A stretch of DNA of 64,000 bases from Cichorium intybus (GCA_023525715.1 CM042010.1:61865729-61929728), one strand, 5' to 3'; shown: positions 9,658 through 19,636, numbered from the stretch's first letter. A program made the numbers and translations. Notes: a model not told the origin generated them from the letters alone.

Positions 9658-10422
9658 TGTTGGATTAAGTGTCTAAGCCATGACTAATAATTTGTATTTA
9701 CCTAATTAATAGAAGCAAAGTCCATTTGGGTTGCCCTCATAGCTGGAGGTTTGGTAGAAAGTTCGGTAGAGAGAAAGGTTGGTTTATTATGGGATTAATA
9801 AATCAATAGAAATAAAAGATATGGTTTGTTAATATATTAAAGTGATAATATATTAATTAGAAACTATATTGATTGATTAATAATTAATCAGGAATTGATT
9901 GGATTAATTTCTGTGGCATTAATTAGATTAATCAGGAAGTCAAGGATTAAAGTCGTACAAATTCAATAGTTGAATTGCGGCGCGCGGCGCGCCAATGTAA
10001 AGGCCGCGACGCGCGTACATATTCGTACGAATTCAATAGTTGAATTGCGGCGCGCGGCGCGCCAATGTAAAGGCCGCGACGCGCGTACGTATAATCCGGA
10101 AAATGGCTGATGGCTAGGGTTTCTTGTTTCCCTATAAATAGGGAACCCTAGGCCTCATTATCAGTTGCTCATTCTATTATTCTCTCTGGAATTTTTCGTG
10201 ACCTTCCTCTGGCTCCCTGGGTATGATCTCATTTGAGGCAGGACACTTGTGCTGCTTAGCTTCAAGATTAAAACTAAAGGTTAGTTTTCTAATTTATTCT
10301 TTTAGTTAATTTTTGTTTGGCCTTTAGGAATTAGTTACATGTTCAAAGTAAGAAAACATAGATCTTTTGTAGGTTGCATGTGAACTTAGGTTATTTAGTT
10401 CATGGTTGCGGAAAACCTTTCA
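9658..10422 (+). repeat. 3' LTR (765 bp)
   Basis: Same length as the 5' LTR with about 11 substitutions by eye and no indel. Contains the duplicated CpG block (9954-10091) and a TATA box (10133-10140). It is followed by the right copy of the GTTTT target duplication at 10423-10427. Confidence 0.93.
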
Positions 10423-10427
10423 GTTTT

Positions 10428-10556
10428 ACCAACACTATACAACTCGCAACCGGACGACTTTTTAATAGTCGAAACGGATGCATCAAAAGATACATGGGCA
10501 GGATGCCTAAAAGCAATTATACATGGAAAAATATTATTGGGTTTAGACACCGAGGG
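10428..10556 (+). pseudogene. PR-RT continuation, start of RNase H
   Basis: Resumes the interrupted gene at the codons for PTLYNSQPDDFLIVETDAS, the first RNase H catalytic Asp (TDAS), and continues to LLGLDTEG. It is then cut at about 10556 by a joint to an inverted leader (GGGATTAGC). Confidence 0.85.
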
Positions 10557-11011
10557 ATTAGCTTATTAATTAAATCGTTGTTAATCATTTTTTTTATTTC
10601 TAATCTACTAGAATTGTTGTGTAGCTCTGATCTTAATTAAATTGTTGTTAATTGTTGCTTAAATCGTTACTTAGCTCTGATATAGTAAAATCGTTACTTA
10701 GCTCTGATACCAAATGGGGAAACATAAATGGACATATGGATAATAACAGAAATATAGCAAAATAAATGTGGAATGGTTTAACATGTGGTTTCTGAAATTC
10801 TTGCATGTAGATACTTAAGCTGATTATCGTAGATATCAACCTCTAACTATGTTACAGGGAGATGGATATTACGTTCAATTCTATTTTTAAATCTTTGTTT
10901 ATGAATCTTTAATCCAAAATAATATCGATTGTTTTGTATTTGTATTTTCGAATCGGTCATGATGTATGAAGATGTGTAAGGGATGTAGCTGACTGATGCC
11001 TGGACGATGCG
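10557..11011 (-). other. Viral leader/PBS/pre-PBS fragment
   Basis: Minus-strand block: leader repeats (10557-10700), PBS GCTCTGATACCA at 10701-10712 (perfect consensus on the minus strand), the ORF60 region, and the start of the hairpin leader ending near 11011. It has no promoter. Confidence 0.8.
10778..10960 (-). pseudogene. ORF60 copy with one stop
   Basis: Full-length copy of the 60-aa ORF, but the codon for Q in PVTQLE is TAG, giving one internal stop. Confidence 0.7.
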
Positions 11012-11256
11012 TTGGCAACTACGACTACACGAAGATACGAAACCACTAACGGCTTTTTCATGTCCACCTCAGCGACACTACGAATGGAACGTTCTACCAT
11101 TTGGTCTAAAACAAGCACCCGCAATATATCAAAGGTTTATGGATTCAACCTTAAATGGTTTGGATCAAATATGTCTTGCATATATTGATGATATTATTGT
11201 TTTTACCAATGGAAATGAACAATTACACCTTGAAGCAGTTATTAAAGTTTTACAAA
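11011..11256 (+). pseudogene. RT fragment (motifs from WQL to YIDD)
   Basis: A 245-bp piece of RT from WQLRLHEDTK through the YIDD box to KVLQR, joined at the left to an inverted leader (shared TTG) and at the right directly to the viral promoter at GAGGATTTGG. Confidence 0.85.
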
Positions 11257-11723
11257 GAGAGGATTTGGATTTGACACAAAGAATATTTGTGGCCCCTCCC
11301 CTCATCATATCTTGCAATAATGTAGACTTTTAGTTTTTGTCGTTTGTTTTTAATTATGTAAATTAGGTGCTAGTCACCATCATGTAGTTTGTCTTTATTG
11401 TTATGGTGCTAGACACAATAATGTAGTGCTAGACACCACTAGTTAGTGTATTATTAGTGTAGGATACTATTAGACTCTAGAAGACTCCCTCATGTACTAT
11501 AAATAAGGCATTTGCCTAGTGTAATAAAACAGAGCTTATTTGTGTTAAGTTTTGAGTGCTCTCAAAATTCCTCGTTTGAAGCCTTATGCTTCTGAATAGC
11601 AGAGTTCTCTGTTGAAGCCTCGTGCTTCTGAATAGCAGAGCCTATCGAAGTATCCACGAAGCAGTTAATCAACGCATCGTCCAGGCATCAGTCAGGTACA
11701 TCGCTTACACATCCTCATACATC
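11257..11723 (+). promoter_or_regulatory. Viral intergenic promoter and hairpin leader (P1/P2 hybrid)
   Basis: Starts like promoter variant P1 (GACACAAAGAATATTTGTGGCCCC) and changes to variant P2 further down (GTGCTAGACACC, GACTCTAGAAGA). TATA box TATAAATA at 11498-11505; AATAA(A) about 25 nt later (AATAAAA here). Downstream are the TTTTGAG/CTCAAAA hairpin and two tandem GAAGC..GCTTC hairpin units ending at ORF60. Confidence 0.8.
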
Positions 11724-11906
11724 ATGACCGATTCGAAAATACAAATACAAAACAATCGATATTATTTTGCATTAAAGATTCATAAACAAAGATTTAAAAA
11801 TAGAATTGAACGTAATATCCATCTCCCTGTAACACAGTTAGAGGTTGATATCTACGATAATCAGCTTAAGTATCTACATGCAAGAATTTCAGAAACCACA
11901 TGTTAA
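11724..11906 (+). CDS. ORF60
   Basis: Intact 60-aa copy, identical or nearly so to 525-707. An upstream in-frame ATG at 11622 would extend it to 94 aa through the hairpin leader; the short start is preferred because the extension is not kept open in other copies. The pre-PBS block after it is partly duplicated (11907-12033). Confidence 0.6.
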   Translation: MTDSKIQIQNNRYYFALKIHKQRFKNRIERNIHLPVTQLEVDIYDNQLKYLHARISETTC

Positions 11907-12040
11907 ACCATTCCGCATTTATTTTGCTATATTTTTGTTATTATCCATATGTCCATTTATGTTTCCCCATTTTAAACCATTCCGCATTTATTTTGCTATA
12001 TTTCTGTTATTATCCATATGTCCATTTATGTTTCCCCATT

Positions 12041-12052
12041 TGGTATCAGAGC
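12041..12052 (+). promoter_or_regulatory. Primer binding site
   Basis: TGGTATCAGAGC, a perfect caulimovirid tRNA-Met PBS. Confidence 0.85.
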
Positions 12053-12461
12053 TAAGTAACAATTTAATGATAAGTAACGATTTTACTATATCAGAGCTAA
12101 GTAACGATTTAAGCAACAATTAACAACAATTTAATTAAGATTAGAGCTACACAACAATTCTAGTAGATTAGAAATAAAAAAATGATTAACAACGATTTAA
12201 TTAATAAGCTAAGTAAATAAGCTAAGTAACGATTTTACTATATCAAAGCTAAGTAACGATTTTATGGAAAGAAACGATTTTACTATGTCAGAGCTAAGTA
12301 ACAATTTAATTCATGATAAGTAACGAGCTAAACTACAATCTAATATGACAAATAACAATATGTAATTAGAAAGATAAGTCAAGATTGAAAGCTAAGTTAT
12401 GATTTTAATAAATACTATAATTAGTAAATATAAGCAACGATTTAATTAAAAAACAACTCTT
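12053..12461 (+). repeat. Viral leader with 27-nt repeats
   Basis: Several blocks with the pattern ATATCAGAGCTAAGTAACGA follow the PBS. Each block repeats the last eight PBS bases (ATCAGAGC) without the leading TGG. The rest is AT-rich and non-coding up to MP. Confidence 0.75.
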
Positions 12462-13412
12462 ATGATGTCTATATCTAACGAGAATAATGAATCAATAATT
12501 ATTAATAATGAAGAAAATGAATCAGGATATATATTTGATGCTCTTATCAGTAAGAATAACATAAATAAAGATGCTATTAGAAAATCAAATTTTACATTAT
12601 CAGAAAAACATAATTTTAAATACGATACACTTAAAAATCTATTTTCAAGAAAAAATATTATTTATTATGGTAAAATAGTAGGTGAAGAACCGATACCTAT
12701 AGAATCAACTCAAGGAAATATAATTATACCTATTATTAATAAACAACAAATCAAAAATAAAATACAACATATCAAAGAAATAGATCGATCAAAGATAGCA
12801 TATATTCATATATCTACAATTCAAGTAATTTTGAAAAGTACTTTTAGTGATTTAGATACACCAATAGAATTAGAAATTAGAGATGATCGTATAATTAATA
12901 GTCAAGAAAGTATTATTGCAAAAGGAAAAGGAAATTTAATTGAAGGAAAAATAAAATTTAATATAAATATACAATTAGGACTTAGTTTAAAAGATAGAAA
13001 TCTAAGTAATAGTATTACAGTAAGATATAAATTATTAAGACAAAATTTTATGTTAAAAGGAAATCATCCTTTTACTTTAACATATCAAATAAACTATGCA
13101 TTAACAAATTCTCATCATAGTATTACATTTAAAACAGAAGATAGAATTCATATTGATAAACTATTTGAACCTTTATTATCTCTTGAATCACCAAAAAGAA
13201 TAGATAATAAACCAGTTTATGAGACAGATTTTCGACAACAAATAATTACACCTTTAGTTAAAAGAGAGCCAATAATAGAGCCTCCAATTTCAACAATTAT
13301 AGGAAGATCCTCTATTTTAGAAATACAACCTTCAACATCTATGGAAAATAGAAAAGATGAAAACATTGAAGAAATAAAAGAAATGATTAGATCATTAAGT
13401 TTAAGAATATAA
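12462..13412 (+). CDS. Movement protein (30K superfamily), intact
   Basis: 316 aa, uninterrupted. First gene after the leader, the usual MP position in caulimoviruses. The middle is a beta-rich region (residues about 110-230) with the KGNLIEGKIKFNINIQLG stretch and the YALTNSHHSI motif near residue 215, a hallmark of caulimovirid MPs. The N-terminus is acidic, the C-terminus P/S-rich then helical (EEIKEMIRSL). MPs of this family form tubules through plasmodesmata for cell-to-cell spread. Starts at ATGATG; either Met is possible, and another copy keeps only the second. The downstream ORF2 in this copy has lost its ATG. Confidence 0.85.
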   Translation: MMSISNENNESIIINNEENESGYIFDALISKNNINKDAIRKSNFTLSEKHNFKYDTLKNLFSRKNIIYYGKIVGEEPIPIESTQGNIIIPIINKQQIKNKIQHIKEIDRSKIAYIHISTIQVILKSTFSDLDTPIELEIRDDRIINSQESIIAKGKGNLIEGKIKFNINIQLGLSLKDRNLSNSITVRYKLLRQNFMLKGNHPFTLTYQINYALTNSHHSITFKTEDRIHIDKLFEPLLSLESPKRIDNKPVYETDFRQQIITPLVKREPIIEPPISTIIGRSSILEIQPSTSMENRKDENIEEIKEMIRSLSLRI

Positions 13413-13586
13413 CAGAATCATCTAGTAGTAAAATAAATGATATAGAATTACAAATGAAAGATGAAACAACAATTATTGGTAAAACAAATACCAGAGATAT
13501 TACAAAAAATTGAACAGATTTATAAATTATTAGAAGTTAAAAATACTAAACAACCACTTTCTATCAAACCACCTTTAACATGGTAA
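13409..13586 (+). pseudogene. ORF2, start lost and internal deletion
   Basis: The ATG overlapping the MP stop is ATA here, and a deletion of some 60 bp joins KDE directly to the QQLLVKQ region. The last 35 codons to PPLTW are preserved. Confidence 0.75.
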
Positions 13587-13725
13587 TCAAAAATATGTTA
13601 CAAAAATTCAAAACATGGTTTAAAAAGTATAAAAGAAATAAAGAAAATAGTTATAAAATATTATATTAAAAAATTATATAAATAATGATATATTAGATCA
13701 ATTATTTAGTAATTGTCATGACTAA
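13580..13725 (+). pseudogene. ORF3, frameshifted
   Basis: Same as the short ORF3 but one base is missing in the SYKNIIL region, shifting the frame. The start ATG overlapping the ORF2 stop is intact. Confidence 0.65.
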
Positions 13726-15265
13726 TAATAAATATAGCAAATATAGCAATCAAAAAAGTAAAGAAAAACCTAAAGTTAACCCTAATAATACATTTATAAC
13801 AACCACAATAGATAATCGAAAAGTAATCGCATATATTGATACAGGTGCAACACTATGTTTTGGAAAAAAGAATATTTTAGCAAAATGGGAAAAACTTAAA
13901 ATACCATATAGTATAAAAGATGTAAATGAGTTTAAAACCGAATGTAGTCAGCTTTTAGATAAAGGAATTATAAGAAATAGCACGAGTCCACACTCTGCAC
14001 CCGCCTTTTATGTAGAAAATCATAATGAAATAAAACGAGGAAAAAGAAGAATGGTTATTGATTATAAAAAAATGAATGATGCAACTATTGGAGATTCATA
14101 TAAATTACCAAGAAAAGAATACATTTTAGAAAAACTAAAAGGAAATACACACTTTAGCACATTTGATGCAAAATCAGGATATTGGCAACTACGACTACAC
14201 GAAGATACGAAACCACTAACGGCTTTTTCATGTCCACCTCAGCGACACTACGAATGGAACGTTCTACCATTTGGTCTAAAACAAGCACCCGCAATATATC
14301 AAAGGTTTATGGATTCAACCTTAAATGGTTTGGATCAAATATGTCTTGCATATATTGATGATATTATTGTTTTTACCAATGGAAATGAACAATTACACCT
14401 TGAAGCAGTTATTAAAGTTTTACAAAGAATTAAAGAAAAAGGTTTAGTTTTATCAAAAAAGAAATCTAAACTTTTACAAACTAAAGTTGAATATTTAGGA
14501 CTAAAAATCGAAGATAACGGACAACTTTCTTTAACAGATAATGTTCGAGAAAAATTGTATTTATTTCTCGATAAACTAGAAAACCGGAAACAAATACAAC
14601 GATTTCTTGGCTGTTTAAACTACATCGCAGAACAAGGTTTTCTAAAAAATTTAGCAAATGAAAGAAGAATTTTACAAAACAAAATATCAGAAAAAATACC
14701 ATGGTCTTGGACCAATGAAGATACTATTTTAGTCAAAAATATAAAAGAAAAAATTCATGTTTTACCAACACTATACAACTCGCAACCGGACGACTTTTTA
14801 ATAGTCGAAACGGATGCATCAAAAGATACATGGGCAGGATGCCTAAAAGCAATTATACATGGAAAAATATTATTGAGTTTAGACACCGAGGGAAACCTTC
14901 TGCCTAAACCATTTGAAGCATACAGTGATACGAAAGTATCATCAAAAGTATACAGTAATATGAAAGTATTACCAAAAGCATACAGTGATATGAAAGTATC
15001 ATCAAAAGTATACAGTAATACGAAAGTATTACCAGAAGCATACAGTGATACGAAAGTATCATCAAAAGTATACAGTAATACGAAAGTATTACCAGAAGCA
15101 TACATTGATACGAAAGTATCATCAAAAGCATACATTGATACGAAAGTATCATCAAAAGTATACATTGATACGAAAGTATCATCAAATTATACACATTACA
15201 GGTACATAAAGAGTGAGCACAACCACATAGCAGATACATTGACGAGAGAATGGAAGCCATTATGA
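13718..15265 (+). CDS. PR-RT-RH polyprotein, internally deleted but open
   Basis: A 515-aa open frame. The protease DTGA is at about residue 41, but the protease C-terminus and linker are deleted (KLKIP joins YSIKD at a shared AAAATACCA). RT is complete with FDAKSGYWQL, FGLKQAPAIYQRF and YIDD. The RNase H part starts correctly (ETDAS, first Asp) but its core, with the catalytic Glu and second Asp, is replaced by 10-residue repeats (SDTKVSSK / SNTKVLPE); only the final HNHIADTLTREW segment remains. It overlaps TAV by 16 nt, with an ATGA at 15262. CP is absent upstream. Confidence 0.85.
   Translation: MTNNKYSKYSNQKSKEKPKVNPNNTFITTTIDNRKVIAYIDTGATLCFGKKNILAKWEKLKIPYSIKDVNEFKTECSQLLDKGIIRNSTSPHSAPAFYVENHNEIKRGKRRMVIDYKKMNDATIGDSYKLPRKEYILEKLKGNTHFSTFDAKSGYWQLRLHEDTKPLTAFSCPPQRHYEWNVLPFGLKQAPAIYQRFMDSTLNGLDQICLAYIDDIIVFTNGNEQLHLEAVIKVLQRIKEKGLVLSKKKSKLLQTKVEYLGLKIEDNGQLSLTDNVREKLYLFLDKLENRKQIQRFLGCLNYIAEQGFLKNLANERRILQNKISEKIPWSWTNEDTILVKNIKEKIHVLPTLYNSQPDDFLIVETDASKDTWAGCLKAIIHGKILLSLDTEGNLLPKPFEAYSDTKVSSKVYSNMKVLPKAYSDMKVSSKVYSNTKVLPEAYSDTKVSSKVYSNTKVLPEAYIDTKVSSKAYIDTKVSSKVYIDTKVSSNYTHYRYIKSEHNHIADTLTREWKPL
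14926..15186 (+). repeat. 30-nt tandem repeat inside RNase H frame
   Basis: About nine 30-nt units alternating between two main types, each holding a perfect stem with a GAAA loop (TGATAC-GAAA-GTATCA or TAATAC-GAAA-GTATTA). The length is a multiple of three, so the polyprotein frame stays open. Confidence 0.9.
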
Positions 15266-16638
15266 AGCAAATCCAGCACCAGCTAAAACAAAAGCAGGAA
15301 CAGAAAGCAGCCATGATGAAGCAACTAGAAACAATCAAGAAAGAAGAAGAACAGCTCCAACAAACACTGCAGATATTGTCAACACAGTTCACTCCAGTCA
15401 AAGAAGACGCAGAAAAGTCAACAGGCAGTTCAACCATTCCACCTACACCAACAATCCAGCAAATTTCATCAGACAATACCGATAAACAACAGGAGAAGCC
15501 ATCATCATCCACATGTAACACTCAAGAAATATTCAAAACTCATCAACAATCAACTGATGCAGAGACGAAGAAATGGTACGTTATTTTTAACGGACCACAC
15601 AAAGGAATCTATAACGATTGGGGAATTGCAAATTCTCATATCGTTGGAAAGAACGTTACACACAAAAGTTACAAAACAAAAGCTGAAGCAGAAACAGCAT
15701 TCAGAGAAGCATACAAAACGGTTACAACTGAAGCCGTTGAAAAATCATCAAAAACAACCATCCTTGGAATCCTTCCAAAAACAGAACCACAACCAAAGTC
15801 TTTAAACCAGTTAAACGCAGCCAAAGCAGCCAAAGCAGCCCTACAAGCTATACCATTTACAAAAGAAAAAGAATTAATGAAAAAACCAACCACAGAAAAA
15901 TTCGCAAAATTATGGGACAGCCTAGTCTCATACACAGAGGTCCATTCACTAATGGGCTTTTACCCAGTCATAAGAAAGCCAGGCCCAAAATCAATCTTCT
16001 TAGCCAACGTTACCGATCCAATGACTCTTTAGGAATATTTCACCCATGGATTCATCGATACAATGTGCCTAAATGGAAACAACCTACAGTGCATAAGTGA
16101 ATTTCCAACTAATTTTCAATCAGTCATCCGCCATTACAAAACACATTTTGCCAAGGAACGTGATTTATTCATTAAATTACATTCCAGTTATCCATTTTTC
16201 GATGAAGACTCTCGACTACTAGTTCCAAGTATTACATTTGCATACATGGGAATTAGTAATGGATCCAAGCCAACAAAAGATGAACTACCACACGAAACAC
16301 CAACACAAGACCATCTAATTTTTGCATTAGCAGGAGTTTATTTAGCCTCTTCAAGAATAGGCAACGGAAAAGATCAAAAATCACAAGTCAGGATAAACTA
16401 TTGCAGTAAAACATTTCTGTTATATACAACAAATGACACAGAAATATCAATTGAAGGAATGCAAGCCGTAGAACGATTAAAAGAACCATTTGAAACATTC
16501 TCGCATCATCTTGCCGTTCTACCTGCAGAAATTAAAAAACAATTATGCAAACATATTATGCATTTTCCACGTCACCAATGCAATTATTGTCAAGAAAACA
16601 AGGACGAGACACCATTCATGGAGATAATGGAAGAATAA
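15250..16638 (+). pseudogene. Transactivator/viroplasmin (TAV), one nonsense codon
   Basis: 462 codons with a single TAG at 16030-16032 replacing Trp in TLWEY. The N-terminus is a Q/K-rich coiled coil (residues 1-45), then a P/S/T-rich linker, then the viroplasmin domain (KKWYVIFNGPHKGIY..., about residues 108-155), then a larger conserved C-terminal domain ending CNYCQENKDETPFMEIMEE. TAV of caulimoviruses forms inclusion bodies and enables reinitiation on polycistronic RNA. This copy has the KDQKS/TTNDT allele and is followed by promoter P1. Confidence 0.88.
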
Positions 16639-16727
16639 TACACAACAGTACACAACACTCATCAACAGTGCACAGCACTCATCAAAAGCATTCAATCATT
16701 ATGCACGACGCATTTTTCGCGGTGGTG

Positions 16728-17159
16728 AGGATTTGGATTTGACACAAAGAATATTTGTGGCCCCTCCCCTCATCATATCTTGTAATAATGTAGACTTTTA
16801 GTTTTTGTCGTTTGTTTTTAATTATGTAAATTAGGTGCCAGTCACCATCCTATGGTATGTCTTTATTTGTAACTGCTAGACACAATAATGTAGTGTCAAT
16901 AATAGCACGTATGCAGTAGCAGCCCTCATGTACTATAAATAAGGCGTTTGCCTAGTGTAATAAATCAGAGCTTATTTGTGTTAAGTTTTGAGTGCTCTCA
17001 AAATTCCTCTGTTGAAGCCTTATGCTTCTGAATAGCAGAGTTCTCTGTTGAAGCCTCGCGCTTCTGAATAGCAGAGCCTATCGAAGTATCCACGAAGCAG
17101 TTAATCAACGCATCGTCCAGGCATCAGTCAGGTACATCCCTTACACATCTTCATACATC
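16728..17159 (+). promoter_or_regulatory. Viral promoter P1 and hairpin leader
   Basis: Variant P1: GACACAAAGAATATTTGTGG, AATAGCACGTATGCAGTAGC, then TATAAATA at 16934-16941 and AATAAA shortly after. The leader holds TTTTGAG/CTCAAAA and two GAAGC/GCTTC hairpin units. The stretch 16639-16727 between TAV and promoter is an A/C-rich 3' UTR. Confidence 0.8.
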
Positions 17160-17256
17160 ATGACCGATTCGAAAATACAAATACAAAACAATCGATATTA
17201 TTTTGCATTAAAGATTCATAAACAAAGATTTAAAAATAGAATTGAACGTAATATCC
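17160..17256 (+). pseudogene. ORF60, 3'-truncated
   Basis: The first 32 codons are intact, then cut at about 17256 within ERNI by a joint to an inverted TAV 3' end. This marks the right edge of the 11-17 kb copy. Confidence 0.75.
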
Positions 17257-17437
17257 TCACCACCGTGAATTAAGCGTCGTTGATTGCTTTTGTTGAGTGC
17301 GGTATATTGTTGTGTACTATTCTTCCATTATCTCCATGAATGGTGTCTCGTCCTTGTTTTCTTGACAATAATTGCATTGGTGATGTGGAAAATGCATAAT
17401 ATGTTTGCATAATTGTTTTTTAATTTCTGCAGGTAGA
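17257..17437 (-). pseudogene. TAV 3' end fragment
   Basis: The last 35 or so codons of TAV (to MEIMEE) plus its 3' UTR, minus strand, cut at about 17437 within the LPAEIKK region and joined to MP. Confidence 0.8.
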
Positions 17438-17626
17438 ACGAAATAGAGGATCTTCCTATAATTGTTGAAATTGGAGGCTCTATTATTGGGTCTCTTTAAA
17501 CTAAAGGTGTAATTATTTGTTGTCGAAAATCTGTTTCATAAACTGGTTTATTATCTATTCTTTTTGGTGATTCAAGAGATAATAAAGGTTCAAATAGTTT
17601 ATCAATATGAATTCTATCTTCTGTTT
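17438..17626 (-). pseudogene. MP C-terminal fragment
   Basis: About 190 bp of MP, from the FKTEDRIHID region to ISEIQ in virus sense, joined on both sides to non-adjacent viral parts. Confidence 0.8.
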
Positions 17627-17757
17627 TAAAAGTCTACATAATGGTAGATATGATGAGGGTGGGGTTCACAAATATTCTTTGTGAATAAATCCAAATCCTC
17701 ACCACCGTGAATTAAGCGTCGTTGATTGCTTTTGTTGAGTTCGGTATACTGTTGTGT
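17627..17757 (-). promoter_or_regulatory. Promoter P2 upstream fragment
   Basis: Distal part of variant P2 (GAATATTTGTGAACCCCACC in virus sense) with the TAV 3' UTR; the TATA box is absent. Confidence 0.75.
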
Positions 17758-17758
17758 A

Positions 17759-18999
17759 CTATTCTTCCATTATCTCCATGAATGGTGTCTCGTCCTTGTT
17801 TTCTTGACAATAATTGCATTGGTGACGTGGAAAATGCATAATATGCTTGCATAATTGTTTTTTAATTTCTGCAGGTAGAACGGCAAGATGATGCGAGAAT
17901 GTTTCAAATGGTTCTTCAAATCGTTCTACGGCTTGCATTCCTTCACTTGATATTTCTGTGTCATTTGTTGTATATAACAGAAATGTTTTACTGCAATAGT
18001 TTATCCTGACTTGTGATTTTTGATCTTTTCCGTTGCCTATTCTTGAAGAGGCTAAATAAACTCCTGCTAATGAAAAACTTAGATGATCTTGTGTTGGTGT
18101 GTCATGTGGAAGTTCGACTTTAGTTGGCTTAGTTCCATTACTGATTCCCATGTATGCAAATGTAATGCTTGGAATTAGTAGCTGTGAGTCTTCATCAAAA
18201 AATGGATAGCTGGAATATAATTTAATGAATAAATCACGTTCCTTGGCAAAACGTGTTTTGTAATGGCGGATGACTGATTGAAAATTAGTTGGAAATTCAC
18301 TAATGCACTGTAGGTTGTTTCCATTTAGGTAGATTGTATCGATGAATCCATGGGTGAAATATTCCCAAAGAGTCATTGGATCGGTAAGGTTGGCTAAGAA
18401 GATTGATTTTGGGCCTGGCTTTTTATGACTGGGTAAAAACCCATTAGTGAATGGACCTCTGTGTATGAGACTAGGCTGTCCCATAATTTTGCGAATTTTT
18501 CTGTGGTTGGTTTTTTCATTAATTTTTTTTCTTTTGTAAATGGTATAGCTTGTAGGGCTGCTTTGGCTGCTTTGGCTGCGTTTAACTGGTTTAAAGACTT
18601 TGGTTGTGGTTCTGTTTTTGGAAGGATTCCAAGGATTGTTGTTTTTGATGATTTTTCAACGGCTTCAGTTGTAACCGTTTTGTATGCTTCTCTGAATGCT
18701 GTTTCTGCTTCAGCTTTTGTTTTGTAACTTTTGTGTGTAACGTTCTTTCCAACGATATGAGAATTTGCAATTCCCCAATCGTTATAGATTCCTTTGTGTG
18801 GTCCGTTAAAAATAACGTACCATTTCTTCGTTTCTGCATCAGTTGATTGTTGATGAGTTTTGAATATTTCTTGAGAGTTACATGTGGATGATGATGGCTT
18901 CTCCTGTTGTTTATCGGTATTGTCTAATGAAATTTGCTGGATTGTTGGTGTAGGTGGAATGGTTGAACTGCGTGTTGACTTTTCTGCGTCTTCTTTGAC
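17759..18999 (-). pseudogene. TAV, frameshifted and 5'-truncated
   Basis: Most of TAV on the minus strand. One base is missing at about 18425 (the RKPGPK region), so the C-terminal 220 residues are in a different frame from the viroplasmin domain. The N-terminal coiled coil is lost: at about 19000 the gene joins CP sequence instead. KDQKS/TTNDT allele. Confidence 0.85.
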
Positions 19000-19401
19000 T
19001 TAAAACTTTTCTAAATGTTTCCATTGCGTCGGTAGTTGCTATTCTAGATAGTTCATCTTCTTCTAATGATGATAGAAAACGATAAACATTTCCTTGTGTT
19101 TTATGCATAATGTAACTTAAGAAATTTCTTGGATGTAAATTTCTAAGTTCGTCGGTTAATTGAATTTGTATACCCATTTGATTACTCCAATCTTGTATTT
19201 TTGTTTCTGGATCTAAATCGCAGTCTATAAAAAGAATATCTATGGGTTTTGGAGTGGTAAATAATTTTGGTACATATTGTGGCGGTACTTTTTCCCATTT
19301 ATTTTGTTTATTTTTAATCATACCTTGTCTATACAAATAGTTTTCTTCTAAAGATGGTGGTCCATATATGTATTGATTTTGATAATCATCTTCTACATAT
19401 G
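19000..19401 (-). pseudogene. CP fragment (N-terminal third)
   Basis: In virus sense the CP runs from YVEDDYQNQ to ETFRKVL and then, with no intervening gene, enters the TAV P/T-rich linker. The 141-aa open frame across the joint is a chance CP-TAV chimera. Confidence 0.82.
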
Positions 19402-19636
19402 ATCTGTTGAAGCCTTATGCTTCAGAATAGCAGAGTTCTCTGTTGAAGCCTCGCGCTTCTGAATAGCAGAGCCTATCGAAGCATCTACGAAGCAGTTAAT
19501 CAACGCATCAATCCAAGCTTCAGTCAGGTACATCCCTTACACATCTTCATACATCATGACCACATGTTAAACCATTCCGCATTTTTTTTGCTATATTTCT
19601 GTTATTATCCATATGTCCATTTATGTTTCCCCATTT
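19402..19636 (+). other. Hairpin leader plus pre-PBS fragment
   Basis: Plus-strand leader with two GAAGC/GCTTC units to CATCATGAC, then a jump over ORF60 to CCACATGTTAAACC and the pre-PBS block. It ends inside the PBS at TTTGGTA, where shared GGTA leads into inverted CP. Confidence 0.78.

Larger units (their letters stand above)
2905..10422 (+). mobile_element. Complete non-autonomous LTR retrotransposon nested in viral RT
   Basis: It is bounded by two 765-bp LTRs (TGTTGG..CA), a 5-bp target duplication, a tRNA-Met-type PBS immediately after the 5' LTR and a polypurine tract immediately before the 3' LTR. The PBS, PPT style and TG..CA ends fit a plant Ty1/copia-type element. The 6-kb interior has no ORF above about 90 codons and no gag, integrase or RT motif that I can find, so it is either a large non-coding derivative moved in trans or a badly decayed element. 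The LTRs differ at about 11 positions by eye (about 1.4%), so the insertion is fairly recent. Confidence 0.9.

Noticed and set aside
11622..11906. N-terminally extended ORF60 (94 aa)
   Set aside because: The extension runs through the hairpin leader and is open in only two or three copies; the MTDSK start is shared by all.
12041..12052. tRNA gene fragment
   Set aside because: TGGTATCAGAGC is only the 12-nt primer binding site; no tRNA fold follows.
14926..15186. CRISPR-like array
   Set aside because: The 30-nt units are contiguous with no variable spacers, code in frame for part of a polyprotein, and occur in plant viral DNA.
14755..15521. Long antisense ORFs (MYTFDDTFVSMYAF and LMILSYQCMLL types) across the repeat and TAV start
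   Set aside because: The repeat length is a multiple of three and has few stop triplets in any frame, so several frames stay open by periodicity. The same shadows appear opposite every array.
15669..15935. Recurrent 88-aa antisense ORF (MYETRLSHNF)
   Set aside because: It lies exactly opposite the TAV region and changes only as TAV changes; no promoter or start context of its own.
16728..17159. LTRs of a retrotransposon around each viral copy
   Set aside because: The repeated promoter/leader/PBS block precedes the PBS as in a circular pararetrovirus map; there is no TG..CA boundary, polypurine tract, integrase or target duplication.
19000..19401. A real CP-TAV fusion protein (141 aa)
   Set aside because: One of many chance joints in the mosaic, lacks the CP start and the TAV N-terminus, and is surrounded by other fragments.
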